A DNA stretch of 32,788 nucleotides from Methylophaga sp. (GCA_002733105.1 NVUI01000006.1:33999-66786), one strand, 5' to 3'. Counted from the first letter of the stretch, positions 9,205 to 17,592 are shown. The notes: generated from the letters alone by a model not told the origin. Made by a program: numbers and translations.

Positions 9205-10524
9205 GTGAGTAGTGATCATAAAAAGAGTTATGTAGTACAGCCGGGAGGAAATTTACAAGGTGAAATTCGGGTGCCAGGTGATAAATCAATCTCACATCGC
9301 TCCATTATGTTGGGTTCATTGGCCGAAGGTATCACTGAAGTAACGGGATTTTTAGAAGGTGACGATGCATTAGCAACCTTGGCGTCTTTTCGTGCCATGG
9401 GGGTGAAAATCGATGGCCCTAAAGATGGAAAAGTGACAGTGCATGGTGTTGGCATGCACGGTTTAACAGCACCAGATAAAGATGTGTACTTAGGTAATTC
9501 AGGCACCTCAATTCGTTTATTGAGTGGTTTGCTTGCAGGACAAAGTTTTGAATCTACTTTGACGGGTGATATATCGTTGTCAAAACGACCGATGCGTCGT
9601 GTCACAGATCCATTAACTCAAATGGGGGCGGAAATTGCTTCCTTAGAAGGCAAGCCACCGTTAACCATTAAAGCTGGACATAAATTAACCGGTATTCACT
9701 ATACCTTGCCGATGGCAAGTGCACAGGTTAAGTCATGTGTTTTATTGGCAGGTATGTATGCTGAAGGTAGCACTACAGTAGTAGAGCCTGCCCCGACTCG
9801 TGATCATACCGAACGAATGCTGAGTGGTATGGGATATCCGGTAGAGGTTAATGGTGATACGGTCACTATTGAAGGTGGTGGCAAATTAACCGCAACCAAT
9901 ATTGATGTGCCTGCAGATATTTCTTCTGCCACCTTTTTTATGGTGGGCGCTGCTATTGCTGAAGATTCAGATATTATCCTGACTCATGTGGGTATTAACC
10001 CAACCCGAATAGGTGTTATTAATATTCTACGTTTAATGGGTGCTGATATTACGCTATCAAATGAAGGTTTAACGGGGGGAGAACCTGTTGCTGATATTCG
10101 CGTTAAATATGCACCGTTAAAAGGTATCAATATTCCTGAAGACCAAGTTCCCTTAGCGATTGATGAATTTCCGGCGTTATTTATTGCTGCTGCTTGTGCT
10201 GAAGGTCAAACAGTATTAACCGGTGCCGAAGAATTACGCGTTAAAGAAAGTGATCGTATTCAGGCAATGGCCGATGGCTTACAAATCCTAGGTGTTGATG
10301 CTCAATCAACAGAGGATGGCATTATTATCAATGGTGGTGTTATTGGGTCGGGTGAAGTTGAAAGCCATGATGATCACCGGATTGCCATGGCGTTTGCTAT
10401 CGCAGGCCTACAAGCGGGGGGCACAATTCAAATAAATGATTGCGCTAATGTGGCCACATCCTTTCCAAATTTTGTTGATTTAGCCAATAACGCCGGTTTA
10501 AGTTTGGAACAAATTGATGAGTGA
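9205..10524 (+). CDS. aroA: 3-phosphoshikimate 1-carboxyvinyltransferase (EPSP synthase), class II-like
   Basis: AroA transfers the enolpyruvyl group of PEP to shikimate 3-phosphate, the sixth step of the shikimate pathway. The 439 residues show the motif set used to define class II enzymes: GDKS (25-28), SAQVK (172-176), RDHTE (199-203) and NPTR (265-268). The PEP-site residues of LRVKESDR and [13 protein letters not shown] are intact. The residue equivalent to E. coli Gly96 is Gly100, in GNSGTS, not alanine as in the CP4 enzyme. Translation starts at a GTG with GTGGAG about 11 bases upstream, and no in-frame ATG precedes the first conserved block. The 3' end overlaps cmk by 8 bases. Confidence 0.96.
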   Translation: MSSDHKKSYVVQPGGNLQGEIRVPGDKSISHRSIMLGSLAEGITEVTGFLEGDDALATLASFRAMGVKIDGPKDGKVTVHGVGMHGLTAPDKDVYLGNSGTSIRLLSGLLAGQSFESTLTGDISLSKRPMRRVTDPLTQMGAEIASLEGKPPLTIKAGHKLTGIHYTLPMASAQVKSCVLLAGMYAEGSTTVVEPAPTRDHTERMLSGMGYPVEVNGDTVTIEGGGKLTATNIDVPADISSATFFMVGAAIAEDSDIILTHVGINPTRIGVINILRLMGADITLSNEGLTGGEPVADIRVKYAPLKGINIPEDQVPLAIDEFPALFIAAACAEGQTVLTGAEELRVKESDRIQAMADGLQILGVDAQSTEDGIIINGGVIGSGEVESHDDHRIAMAFAIAGLQAGGTIQINDCANVATSFPNFVDLANNAGLSLEQIDE

Positions 10525-11185
10525 TATACCTGTTTTAACCATTGATGGGCCCAGTGGTTCAGGCAAGGGAACAATTGCACAATTAGTTGCAAAAAAATTG
10601 GGCTGGCATTACTTAGATAGTGGCGCTATCTATAGAGTTTTGGCTCAAGCTGCGATTAAACATGATGTTGATTTGGCTGATGAGCAGAAATTAGCCGAGA
10701 TAGCAGATAATTTAGAATTGGTTTTTTTGCTAGGTAACGGTGTATTAACAGTGATGTTGGAAGGTGATGATGTGAGTACACTTATTCGTTCTGAACAGGC
10801 TGGTAATGCCGCATCCAAGGTAGCAGCTTTACCTTTAGTTCGTGCTGCACTATTAGAACGACAACGGAATTTTCGCCAATTGCCAGGTTTAGTAACTGAT
10901 GGCCGAGACATGGGTACTGTAGTGTTTCCGGATGCTGAACATAAGGTGTTTTTAACAGCGAGTGCTGAAATACGAGCGGAAAGACGATATAAGCAGTTGA
11001 AAGAAAAAGGAATTGAGAGTAACCTTCCCGGTCTTATTGCTGAAATTTCCGAGCGGGATGTTCGAGACAGTCAACGTAAAGTAGCACCATTACGGCCTGC
11101 TGACAATGCGTTGCAGCTTGATTCTAGCGCAATGGGAATAGAAGATGTTTATAAGCACATCATGGAAAAATGTTCTGATGTGTAA
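10517..11185 (+). CDS. cmk: Cytidylate kinase
   Basis: This kinase phosphorylates CMP and dCMP with ATP. The 222 residues contain the P-loop GPSGSGKGT (11-19), the substrate-site segment LDSGAIYR, and [13 protein letters not shown] from residue 128, all diagnostic of bacterial Cmk. The ATG at 10517 is preferred to the adjacent in-frame TTG at 10514, since GGA lies 8 bases upstream. It overlaps the aroA stop by 8 bases and is the last gene before a terminator-like hairpin. The order aroA-cmk-rpsA is conserved in many gammaproteobacteria. Confidence 0.96.
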   Translation: MSDIPVLTIDGPSGSGKGTIAQLVAKKLGWHYLDSGAIYRVLAQAAIKHDVDLADEQKLAEIADNLELVFLLGNGVLTVMLEGDDVSTLIRSEQAGNAASKVAALPLVRAALLERQRNFRQLPGLVTDGRDMGTVVFPDAEHKVFLTASAEIRAERRYKQLKEKGIESNLPGLIAEISERDVRDSQRKVAPLRPADNALQLDSSAMGIEDVYKHIMEKCSDV

Positions 11186-11191
11186 TGTGTG

Positions 11192-11226
11192 CTTACCATT
11201 TTAAATTTTAAACGGTAAGTTTTTTT
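11192..11226 (+). terminator. Intrinsic terminator after cmk
   Basis: CTTACC (11192-11197) pairs with GGTAAG (11214-11219), with three further A-T pairs inside after one mismatch, and is followed by seven T (11220-11226). The stem is AT-rich but the T-run is good. It lies 7 bases after the cmk stop and probably ends or attenuates the ileS-cmk transcript. Confidence 0.6.
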
Positions 11227-11237
11227 AACTTCCTGCT

Positions 11238-11266
11238 TTAGCAGGTATTTAGGGCGGTTTTATCAT
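11238..11266 (+). promoter_or_regulatory. Putative rpsA promoter
   Basis: TTAGCA (11238-11243, 4 of 6 to TTGACA) and TATCAT (11261-11266, 5 of 6 to TATAAT) are 17 bases apart. Transcription would begin near 11273 with a leader of about 22 bases. It lies just behind the cmk terminator, where an independent promoter for abundant ribosomal protein S1 is expected. Two short hairpins overlap it (11232-11245 and 11260-11277). Confidence 0.45.
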
Positions 11267-11294
11267 TGCATTGATAAGATCAAGGATATAAATA

Positions 11295-12971
11295 ATGAGC
11301 GAAAGCTTTGCTGAACTTTTTGAAGAAAGTCTAAATTCAACACCAATGAAACCTGGCCAGATTGTATCTGGTATGGTTGTTAGCGTTAGTTCTGATGTGG
11401 TTATTGTCAACGCAGGATTAAAATCTGAAGGTGCCATCCCAGTAGAAGAATTTTTTAATGAAAAAGGTGAAATTACCGTTGAAGTGGGTGATTTGGTCGA
11501 TGTTTCATTAGAAACATTAGAAGATGGTTTTGGTGCGACACAATTATCACGCGAAAAAGCGAAAGCAGCAGAAGCATGGATCAAATTAGATCATGCATTT
11601 GAAGCTGATGAAGTTGTTATAGGTGTTATCTCCGGTAAAGTTAAAGGTGGTTTCACGGTTGAATTAGAAAATATTCGTGCATTCCTACCTGGATCTTTGG
11701 TTGATGTTCGTCCGATTCGTGACACATCACATCTGGAAGGCAAAGAGCTTGAGTTCAAGTTAATTAAACTAGATCGTCCACGTAATAATATTGTTGTTTC
11801 TCGCCGTGCGATTATGGAAGCAGAAAACAGTGTTGAACGTGAAGCATTATTAGAAACACTTGAAGAAAATAAAATCGTTAAAGGTATTGTTAAAAACCTT
11901 ACTGACTATGGTGCGTTTGTTGACCTTGGTGGTATTGATGGTCTTTTACATATCACAGATATGGCTTGGAAACGTGTTAAACACCCATCTGAAGTTGTCA
12001 CTATTGGTGATGAAATTGAAGTTCAAGTACTGAAATTTGATAAAGAACGTGAGCGTGTTTCATTAGGCTTGAAACAAATGGGTGATGATCCTTGGAAAGA
12101 AATTGCTCTTCGTTACCCAAATAATAGTCGTACCAAAGGTAAAGTGACCAATATTGCTGACTATGGTTGCTTTGTTGAAATTGAAGATGGTGTTGAAGGT
12201 TTAGTGCACATGTCTGAAATGGACTGGACTAACAAGAATGTTCACCCATCTAAAGTCGTTCAACTAGGTGATGAAACTGAAGTGATGGTATTGGATATTG
12301 ATCCAGAACGTCGTCGTATCTCACTAGGTATGAAACAATGTAAAGTGAACCCTTGGGAAGAGTTTGCAATGACTCATAATAAGGGTGATAAAGTCTCTGG
12401 TTCAATTAAATCAATCACTGATTTTGGTGTATTTATTGGCCTTGACGGTAATATTGACGGGTTAATTCACTTGTCTGATATTTCTTGGGAAGAAGATAAC
12501 GAAGAACTGATCCGTAATTATAGTAAAGGTGATGCGCTGGAAGCGGTTGTATTGGCGATTGATCCTGAACGTGAGCGTATCTCATTAGGCATTAAACAAT
12601 TACAAGATGATCCGTTATCTGCTTATTTAGCTGAGCATTCTCGTGGTACTATCGTGACAGGTAAGATCACTGAAGTTGATGCTCGTGGTGCAACTGTTGA
12701 ATTAGCTGAAGGTGTGGAAGGCTACATCCGAGCTGCTGATATTGCACGTGAACGTACTGAAGATGCTAGTAAGGTATTATCAATAGGTGATGAGGTTGAA
12801 GCTAAATTTACCGGTATGTCACGTAAAGATCGTAATCTTACTTTATCCATTAAAGCAAAAGATGATCAAGAGGAGACTGAAGCACTGAAAGAATATTCAA
12901 ATATTTCTGAAGGTGGTGCTACAACCTTAGGTGATTTGCTGAAAGAGCAAATGGATCAAAAAAATAACTAA
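11295..12971 (+). CDS. rpsA: 30S ribosomal protein S1
   Basis: S1 binds mRNA on the small ribosomal subunit and promotes initiation. The 558 residues (E. coli 557) contain six S1 OB-fold repeats. The later repeats are easy to see through recurrent phrases such as [45 protein letters not shown] and [28 protein letters not shown] lies 8 bases before the ATG. The gene is separated from cmk by a terminator and candidate promoter and from ihfB by another terminator, so it is probably its own transcription unit. Codon use appears biased (many CGT arginines), as expected for high expression. Confidence 0.97.
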   Translation: MSESFAELFEESLNSTPMKPGQIVSGMVVSVSSDVVIVNAGLKSEGAIPVEEFFNEKGEITVEVGDLVDVSLETLEDGFGATQLSREKAKAAEAWIKLDHAFEADEVVIGVISGKVKGGFTVELENIRAFLPGSLVDVRPIRDTSHLEGKELEFKLIKLDRPRNNIVVSRRAIMEAENSVEREALLETLEENKIVKGIVKNLTDYGAFVDLGGIDGLLHITDMAWKRVKHPSEVVTIGDEIEVQVLKFDKERERVSLGLKQMGDDPWKEIALRYPNNSRTKGKVTNIADYGCFVEIEDGVEGLVHMSEMDWTNKNVHPSKVVQLGDETEVMVLDIDPERRRISLGMKQCKVNPWEEFAMTHNKGDKVSGSIKSITDFGVFIGLDGNIDGLIHLSDISWEEDNEELIRNYSKGDALEAVVLAIDPERERISLGIKQLQDDPLSAYLAEHSRGTIVTGKITEVDARGATVELAEGVEGYIRAADIARERTEDASKVLSIGDEVEAKFTGMSRKDRNLTLSIKAKDDQEETEALKEYSNISEGGATTLGDLLKEQMDQKNN

Positions 12972-12988
12972 GCTATTATAGTGAAAAT

Positions 12989-13025
12989 TAGGCAGCCAGA
13001 TGAAAGTTTGGTTGCCTACTTTCTC
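12989..13025 (+). terminator. Intrinsic terminator after rpsA
   Basis: TAGGCAGCCA (12989-12998) pairs with TGGTTGCCTA (13009-13018) in a 10-bp stem containing one G-U pair, with a 10-base loop, followed by a T-rich tract. It lies 17 bases after the rpsA stop. Confidence 0.65.
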
Positions 13026-13036
13026 TTCATTAAAGG

Positions 13037-13057
13037 ATTAATGTTTGGGACATTAAT
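13037..13057 (+). repeat. 7-bp inverted repeat in the ihfB leader
   Basis: ATTAATG (13037-13043), seven bases, then CATTAAT (13051-13057) are perfect inverse complements, and G-T pairs could extend the stem outward by two. It ends 3 bases before the AGAGGA ribosome-binding site of ihfB. It may be an operator or an mRNA hairpin affecting ihfB translation. Confidence 0.35.
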
Positions 13058-13076
13058 TTAAGAGGATTTTTGAGAC

Positions 13077-13364
13077 ATGACTAAATCAGATTTGATTGAA
13101 AGATTATCTGAAAAACAATCGCTATTGAGTTATAGAGATGTTGAGTTGGCAATTAAGCTCATGCTTGAGCAAATGAGTGAAAGTTTGGCGAGTGGTAATA
13201 GAATTGAAATTCGTGGTTTTGGTAGCTTTACTTTGCATCACCGTCCCCCTCGTATTGGACGTAACCCAAAAAGTGGTGAGTCAGTAGAACTTGATGAAAA
13301 ATATGTGCCACACTTTAAACCAGGTAAAGAATTACGTGACCGTGTTAATAATACGATTAAATAA
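13077..13364 (+). CDS. ihfB: Integration host factor subunit beta
   Basis: IhfB pairs with IhfA to form the sequence-specific DNA-bending nucleoid protein IHF. The 95-residue protein has the DNABII fold. It begins TKSDLIERL, the beta-arm region contains [10 protein letters not shown] and the tip [11 protein letters not shown] with the intercalating proline, and it ends [12 protein letters not shown]. The position immediately after rpsA separates IhfB from HU and IhfA. AGAGGA lies 10 bases upstream of the ATG. The next gene begins on the base after the stop codon. Confidence 0.95.
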   Translation: MTKSDLIERLSEKQSLLSYRDVELAIKLMLEQMSESLASGNRIEIRGFGSFTLHHRPPRIGRNPKSGESVELDEKYVPHFKPGKELRDRVNNTIK

Positions 13365-13754
13365 ATGAAGTTTAGTCAGGAAACATTTTCTGACGCAAAT
13401 TATATCCATGCATACGATAGTCAAGCTATTGTTGTAAGAGACAAAAACAACTTGGAGTTACATAAACTCCACACTGATCTCATTTTAACAGCGGGTCAAA
13501 TTATTACCGATTGGAAAATCAATCAGATATTTGACATCCCAGTGAGTGACATTGATTTTCTAATGAGTTTGGATCCAGAAGTATTAATTATTACAACTGG
13601 ATCCAACCATCACTTCCTTCCCCCTCAGTTACTTGTCCAATTTTCTGAAAAATCAATAGGCGTGGAATGTATGTCACTGGGCGCTGCTTGTCGAACATAT
13701 AATTTGCTGATTGCAGAAGGTCGACGTGTTGTATTGTTAGCCAGTTTTGATTAG
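13365..13754 (+). CDS. Mth938-like domain protein (DUF498 family)
   Basis: This small soluble protein of 129 residues matches the Mth938/DUF498 fold family, whose eukaryotic relatives include the complex I assembly factor NDUFAF3 and AAMDC. Characteristic stretches are PEVLIITTGSNHHFLP, then GVECMSLGAACRTYNLL and RRVVLLASF at the C-terminus. No catalytic residue is established for the family. The ATG abuts the ihfB TAA with no spacer, so its translation probably depends on reinitiation after ihfB. The family call is confident and the function is unknown. Confidence 0.82.
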   Translation: MKFSQETFSDANYIHAYDSQAIVVRDKNNLELHKLHTDLILTAGQIITDWKINQIFDIPVSDIDFLMSLDPEVLIITTGSNHHFLPPQLLVQFSEKSIGVECMSLGAACRTYNLLIAEGRRVVLLASFD

Positions 13755-13921
13755 ATAGAAATTAACGCAAATCTGAATATACGCCATCTTTTGTGTGGTT
13801 GTTTTTATCTTTATAACAACAATTTGTCCAGATATAACATAATGATTTTTAGATGTTTTTTTGAGCACTTTAAAATAGATAGCATGTTCATCACCTTGAC
13901 CAATAGCATGGAAGAAAGCAC

Positions 13922-13942
13922 AATCAATAGTGACGATTGATT
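13922..13942. repeat. Inverted repeat upstream of the cco promoter
   Basis: AATCAAT (13922-13928), a 7-base spacer, then ATTGATT (13936-13942) is a perfect inverted repeat. The half-sites resemble FNR half-sites in everted orientation, so FNR itself is unlikely to bind in the classical way. It lies about 55 bases upstream of the FNR-like centre. Confidence 0.35.
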
Positions 13943-13980
13943 AAGGCAAATAACTTATCGTTATGCTTTTCCCACATTGC

Positions 13981-14023
13981 ATGATCTAGATCATACAAGC
14001 GGTGTAAAGTTGATAACGATATT
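13981..14023 (+). promoter_or_regulatory. FNR/ANR-like box and class II promoter for ccoNOQP
   Basis: ATGATCTAGATCAT (13981-13994) matches the FNR/ANR consensus TTGAT-N4-ATCAA in 8 of 10 positions and is fully palindromic. A -10-like GATATT (14018-14023) places transcription start near 14029. The FNR box is then centred at about -41.5, the classical class II activation distance. FNR-family activation of cbb3 operons under low oxygen is established in Pseudomonas. The site here is inferred from sequence only. Confidence 0.55.
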
Positions 14024-14133
14024 GCTGTAGAATTCAGCTGTGCTTTAAATTCAAAAGTGTGATGGGAATGGGTTATTATTCAATTTTAAAGGATAGTAAT
14101 TGTTTTTGATTGAGATAAGGGTGTGTGATCGCT

Positions 14134-15561
14134 ATGCAAGCGGAACAGCAATATAGTTTTCAAATAGTCAAGTGGTTCGCCTATATGGCGGTTGTCTACT
14201 TGGTAGTCGGTACGGGGATAGGCGTATATATCGCCTCAGAATTGGCATGGCCTGTTTTGAATTTTGATAACCCTTATATCAGTTTTGGTCGTTTACGTCC
14301 GTTACATACCAATGCAGTTATTTTTGCCTTTGGTGGGTCTACGTTGATGGCAACAGCCTATTACATCGTACAACGAACATCAGGTGTACGATTGTGGAGT
14401 GACAAACTGGCATGGTTCACCTTTTGGGGGTGGAACTTGGTCATTGTTGGTGCGATTATCACCTTACCGCTAGGTCTTACACAATCAAAAGAATATGCCG
14501 AGTTAGAATGGCCAATAGATATATTAATAGCGGTCGTTTGGTTGGCTTATTCGTTTAATTTCATCATGACCTTATCAATTCGCAAGGTTTCACATATTTA
14601 TGTTGCTAACTGGTTTTTCTTAGCCATGATGATTATGATCACCTACTTACATGTAGTAAATAGTCTCTCTATTCCCGTTTCGTTATGGAAATCATATTCA
14701 ATCTTTGCGGGTGTACAAGATGCAATGATTCAGTGGTGGTGGGGGCATAACGCAGTTGGTTTCTTCCTGACAGCTGGTTTCTTAGGGATTATGTATTACT
14801 TTGTACCTAAACAAGCCAACCGCCCTATATATTCTTATCGTTTATCTGTTATTCACTTTTGGGCATTAACCTTTGGTTATGTATGGTTAGGCGCTCATCA
14901 CCTTCAATACACTGCATTACCAGATTGGACAGGTTCTTTGGGTGCGGCTATCTCGTTAGCGATGATTATTCCTTCATGGGGGGGAGCCATTAACGGTATG
15001 TTCACCTTAAGCGGTGCATGGGATAAGTTACGTACAGACTATATTTTACGCTTCTTGATTGTTTCATTAGCGTTCTATGCAATGTCAACGTTTGAAGGCC
15101 CGGTCATGGCGGCTAAAACAGTGAATGCTTTATCACATTACACTGATTGGACTATTGGTCATGTACATGCGGGTGCCTTAGGTTGGGTAGCCATGGTTTC
15201 TATCGGTGCTATCTACCATATGGTGGAGCGCCTATGGGGAACAACTATCTGGTCTGTTAAGTTAGTTAACCTGCATTTCTGGATGGCGACAATTGGTACT
15301 GCTGTCTACATCACGGCGATGTGGGTATCAGGTATTATGCAAGGTCTAATGTGGCGTGCATATGATGATTACGGAAACTTAGCATATACCTTTGTTGAGT
15401 CGGTGGCTCAAATGCATCCATTCTATGCAATGCGTGCAGCGGGTGGGCTCATCTTCTTCTTAGGCGGATGTATCATGTTATTTAATATCACCGTAACAAT
15501 TCGCAAAGCAGTGGCTAATGAATCTGCAAAACAAGCTGCACTCGTTAACGCTAATATATAA
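14134..15561 (+). CDS. ccoN: cbb3-type cytochrome c oxidase subunit I
   Basis: CcoN is the catalytic heme-copper subunit of the high-affinity cbb3 terminal oxidase. The 475 residues span about 12 membrane helices. Visible ligand regions are RLRPLHTN for the low-spin heme b histidine, [11 protein letters not shown] for a CuB histidine, [13 protein letters not shown] for two further CuB histidines, and [10 protein letters not shown] for the heme b ligands. The tyrosine in [10 protein letters not shown] probably corresponds to the His-Tyr cross-link of C-family oxidases. An in-frame GTG at 14125 has AAGG only 4 bases upstream and is a possible alternative start; the ATG is chosen by similarity of N-terminal length. 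It is followed by ccoO after 11 bases. Confidence 0.96.
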   Translation: MQAEQQYSFQIVKWFAYMAVVYLVVGTGIGVYIASELAWPVLNFDNPYISFGRLRPLHTNAVIFAFGGSTLMATAYYIVQRTSGVRLWSDKLAWFTFWGWNLVIVGAIITLPLGLTQSKEYAELEWPIDILIAVVWLAYSFNFIMTLSIRKVSHIYVANWFFLAMMIMITYLHVVNSLSIPVSLWKSYSIFAGVQDAMIQWWWGHNAVGFFLTAGFLGIMYYFVPKQANRPIYSYRLSVIHFWALTFGYVWLGAHHLQYTALPDWTGSLGAAISLAMIIPSWGGAINGMFTLSGAWDKLRTDYILRFLIVSLAFYAMSTFEGPVMAAKTVNALSHYTDWTIGHVHAGALGWVAMVSIGAIYHMVERLWGTTIWSVKLVNLHFWMATIGTAVYITAMWVSGIMQGLMWRAYDDYGNLAYTFVESVAQMHPFYAMRAAGGLIFFLGGCIMLFNITVTIRKAVANESAKQAALVNANI

Positions 15562-15572
15562 AGGGGACTGGC

Positions 15573-16253
15573 ATGTCTGAAAATAACTCAAATAAACCAG
15601 TAACCTTTCAGGAAAAACTGGAAAAAAACGTCTGGGCATTAGTGTTGGCAACAGCAATGATTGTGTCAGTAGGCGGTATTGTTGAAATTGTACCGTTATT
15701 CTATTTGGACACAACATTTGAGGATATAAATCATCCTGAATATGAAGAGTTGTCTGGAGTACGGCCTTATACTGCATTAGAGTTGGCCGGTCGAGACATC
15801 TATCAACGTGAAGGTTGTTATTTGTGTCACTCACAAATGATCCGTCCTTTCCGTGATGAGAAAGATCGCTATGGACATTATTCATTGGCGGTTGAGTCTA
15901 AATATGATCATCCATTCCAATGGGGGTCAAAACGTACTGGGCCGGATATCGCTCGTGTCGGAGGAAAGTACTCTGATGTATGGCATAGACAGCATTTACG
16001 AGCGCCACGTAGTGTCGTACCTGAATCAGTTATGCCTAATTATCCATGGTTAGATAAAGCAACCATTGATGGTGTAGGTATGGAAAAACGTCTGAAGGCG
16101 ATGAGAGTTTTGGGCGTACCCTATACTGATGAAGATATTAACAACGCTGCCGCTGCCGTTGAAGGTAAAACTGAAATGGATGCAATGGTCGCGTATCTTC
16201 AAGTATTAGGTACCATGATTAAATTTGAACCAGGCAGGGATTACCGTGACTAA
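15573..16253 (+). CDS. ccoO: cbb3-type cytochrome c oxidase subunit II (mono-heme cytochrome c)
   Basis: CcoO is a membrane-anchored c-type cytochrome that passes electrons from CcoP to CcoN. The 226 residues begin with one membrane helix at about 20-43. A periplasmic domain follows with a single heme site CYLCH (Cys82, Cys85, His86) and the probable axial methionine in SVMPNYPW. The length and the order CcoN-CcoO-CcoQ-CcoP are standard. AAGGGGA lies just before the ATG. The stop codon overlaps the GTG start of ccoQ by 8 bases. Confidence 0.96.
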   Translation: MSENNSNKPVTFQEKLEKNVWALVLATAMIVSVGGIVEIVPLFYLDTTFEDINHPEYEELSGVRPYTALELAGRDIYQREGCYLCHSQMIRPFRDEKDRYGHYSLAVESKYDHPFQWGSKRTGPDIARVGGKYSDVWHRQHLRAPRSVVPESVMPNYPWLDKATIDGVGMEKRLKAMRVLGVPYTDEDINNAAAAVEGKTEMDAMVAYLQVLGTMIKFEPGRDYRD

Positions 16254-16446
16254 ACTTCGAGAGTATTTTTATACAGATTGGAGCGCGATGACAGGAGCCG
16301 ATTGGTTTGGGTTGCTCCTTACCGTAGGTGTTTTTATAGTGATGGTGGTTGCTTATTATTGGGTACTTAATCCAAAAAATAAAGAAAGCCTAGAGTCACA
16401 TCGCAACATGGTGTTGGACGAAGACAAGAGAAATGCGGAGAAATAA
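16246..16446 (+). CDS. ccoQ: CcoQ, small cbb3 oxidase subunit
   Basis: CcoQ is a small one-helix membrane protein that stabilises the association of CcoP with the CcoNO core. The 66-residue product has a membrane helix at about 22-43 ([20 protein letters not shown]) followed by [11 protein letters not shown], typical of CcoQ. The frame is open further upstream, but the GTG at 16246 has AGGGA exactly 5 bases before it and gives a family-like length. It overlaps ccoO by 8 bases and ends 2 bases before the ccoP start. Confidence 0.88.
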   Translation: MTKLREYFYTDWSAMTGADWFGLLLTVGVFIVMVVAYYWVLNPKNKESLESHRNMVLDEDKRNAEK

Positions 16447-16448
16447 AG

Positions 16449-17408
16449 ATGGCAGATAGTAAAAATAATTCTAATCAAGTGCCTGACACTGGCCATGTTT
16501 GGGATGGGATTAGAGAGTTAGATAACCCCTGTCCACGATGGTGGTTAAATTCCCTTTATTTAAGTGGTTTAATTGTCGTAGTGTACTTTATTCTGTATCC
16601 ATCTCTTCCTTTAGTTAATGATAGTACGAAGGGCTTGTTAGGCTGGACACAAATCAAAGAGTTTAAAGAAGATTTGGCAAAAGTAGAGGCTGTACGTGCA
16701 CCCTTTGAAAATAAATTGGCTGAAATGAGTGTCGAAGATATTCTGGCCAATCAAGAAATGCTGAATTATGCGATTGGATCAAGTAAGGTACTTTTTGGAG
16801 AGAACTGTGCAGCTTGTCATGGTACAGGTGGTGCCCCAGCTGAAAGTGCTGGATATCCTAATTTAACCGATGATGATTGGCTTTTCGGTGGTGAAATTAA
16901 TGAAATCATGATGAGTATTGCTAAAGGCCGATCAGGCACAATGCCTGCACATCAGAACTTATTAACAACTGAAGAAGTAGATCTGCTGGTACAATTTGTT
17001 GTTGATAGCTCTAATGGTGTAGAAAATTCAGCGGGTCTAGCCTTGTACAATGCAAAAGGATGTGTCGCTTGTCATGGTGCTGATGCTAAAGGTGTTAAAG
17101 CAATGGGGTCTGCTAATTTAACAGATAAAATTTGGCGGTTCTCAGGAGATGAAGATCAAATTCGTCATACTATTCTCCATGGTGTGAATGATGCTTCTGA
17201 TAAAGAAACACGTGTTGCTCTTATGCCTCAATGGAGTGAAAAAATGGCTGTAATAATGGAAGCCATAGCTTATGCTATTGAAGATGATGAAGATCCTAAT
17301 GATATTGACTGGGATGATGAGTTAACGGGTGATGAAGCCGAACGTTTGACTGAAACTGAGATTAAAAAACTAGCTGTTTATGTGCATCAGTTTGGTGGTG
17401 GTCAATAA
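16449..17408 (+). CDS. ccoP: cbb3-type cytochrome c oxidase subunit III (di-heme cytochrome c), with acidic insertion
   Basis: CcoP is the electron-entry subunit of cbb3 oxidase. The 319 residues start with a short cytoplasmic segment (NPCPRWWLN) and a membrane helix at about 35-58. Two cytochrome c domains follow with heme sites CAACH (120-124) and CVACH (205-209). The second domain has an unusual insertion of about 35 residues after MPQW (259-262). Residues 278-298 contain 13 Asp or Glu in 21 positions, before the usual final helix EIKKLAVYVHQFGGG. This could affect docking of a donor cytochrome or bind cations. GGAG lies 8 bases before the ATG. Confidence 0.95.
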   Translation: MADSKNNSNQVPDTGHVWDGIRELDNPCPRWWLNSLYLSGLIVVVYFILYPSLPLVNDSTKGLLGWTQIKEFKEDLAKVEAVRAPFENKLAEMSVEDILANQEMLNYAIGSSKVLFGENCAACHGTGGAPAESAGYPNLTDDDWLFGGEINEIMMSIAKGRSGTMPAHQNLLTTEEVDLLVQFVVDSSNGVENSAGLALYNAKGCVACHGADAKGVKAMGSANLTDKIWRFSGDEDQIRHTILHGVNDASDKETRVALMPQWSEKMAVIMEAIAYAIEDDEDPNDIDWDDELTGDEAERLTETEIKKLAVYVHQFGGGQ

Positions 17409-17449
17409 TATAGATTTGTAGAAATGATTCAAGTTTGGAGGAAAGTGTT

Positions 17450-17572
17450 ATGAATATAGATTGGGTTTCCATTTCCGTCATTGCCAGTGTAATTGCAATG
17501 ATTTTTGGGCTTGCTTATTTTGTATATTATGCAATGAAGCATGTGAATGAAGATCATTCGTCTGATGATTAG
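17450..17572 (+). CDS. 40-residue single-helix membrane protein co-encoded with ccoNOQP
   Basis: A short ORF starts at an ATG with a perfect GGAGG (17437-17441) 8 bases upstream, the best ribosome-binding site in the cluster. It encodes 40 residues. A membrane helix at about 6-28 (ISVIASVIAMIFGLAYFVYY) precedes a charged, acidic tail rich in His, Glu and Asp. It lies 41 bases after ccoP and before the cluster's strong terminator, so it must be on the same transcript. It may be an accessory cbb3 subunit or assembly peptide, comparable in size and topology to CcoM of Pseudomonas stutzeri, or a DUF3149-type small membrane protein. I cannot assign it by sequence. Confidence 0.75.
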   Translation: MNIDWVSISVIASVIAMIFGLAYFVYYAMKHVNEDHSSDD

Positions 17573-17592
17573 GACTTGATTATAAACTATTG

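Larger units (their letters stand above)
13755..14133 (+). other. Regulatory intergenic region upstream of ccoN
   Basis: This 379-base AT-rich gap has no convincing gene. Its only short ORF of note (13884-13940, 18 codons) lacks a ribosome-binding site. It contains a weak GTTGTT/AACAAC hairpin (13798-13820) behind the Mth938-like gene, a 21-bp inverted repeat at 13922-13942, and an FNR/ANR-like palindrome at 13981-13994 with a -10-like element at 14018-14023. Confidence 0.6.

Noticed and set aside
9228-9605. 125-codon open frame antisense to aroA
   Set aside because: Covers the conserved GDKS region of aroA; shadow frame.
13884-13940. 18-codon ORF in the ccoN upstream gap
   Set aside because: No ribosome-binding site and no protein-like features; likely chance.
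15478-15885. 135-codon open frame antisense to ccoN and ccoO
   Set aside because: Opposite two conserved oxidase genes, no ribosome-binding site and no recognisable family.
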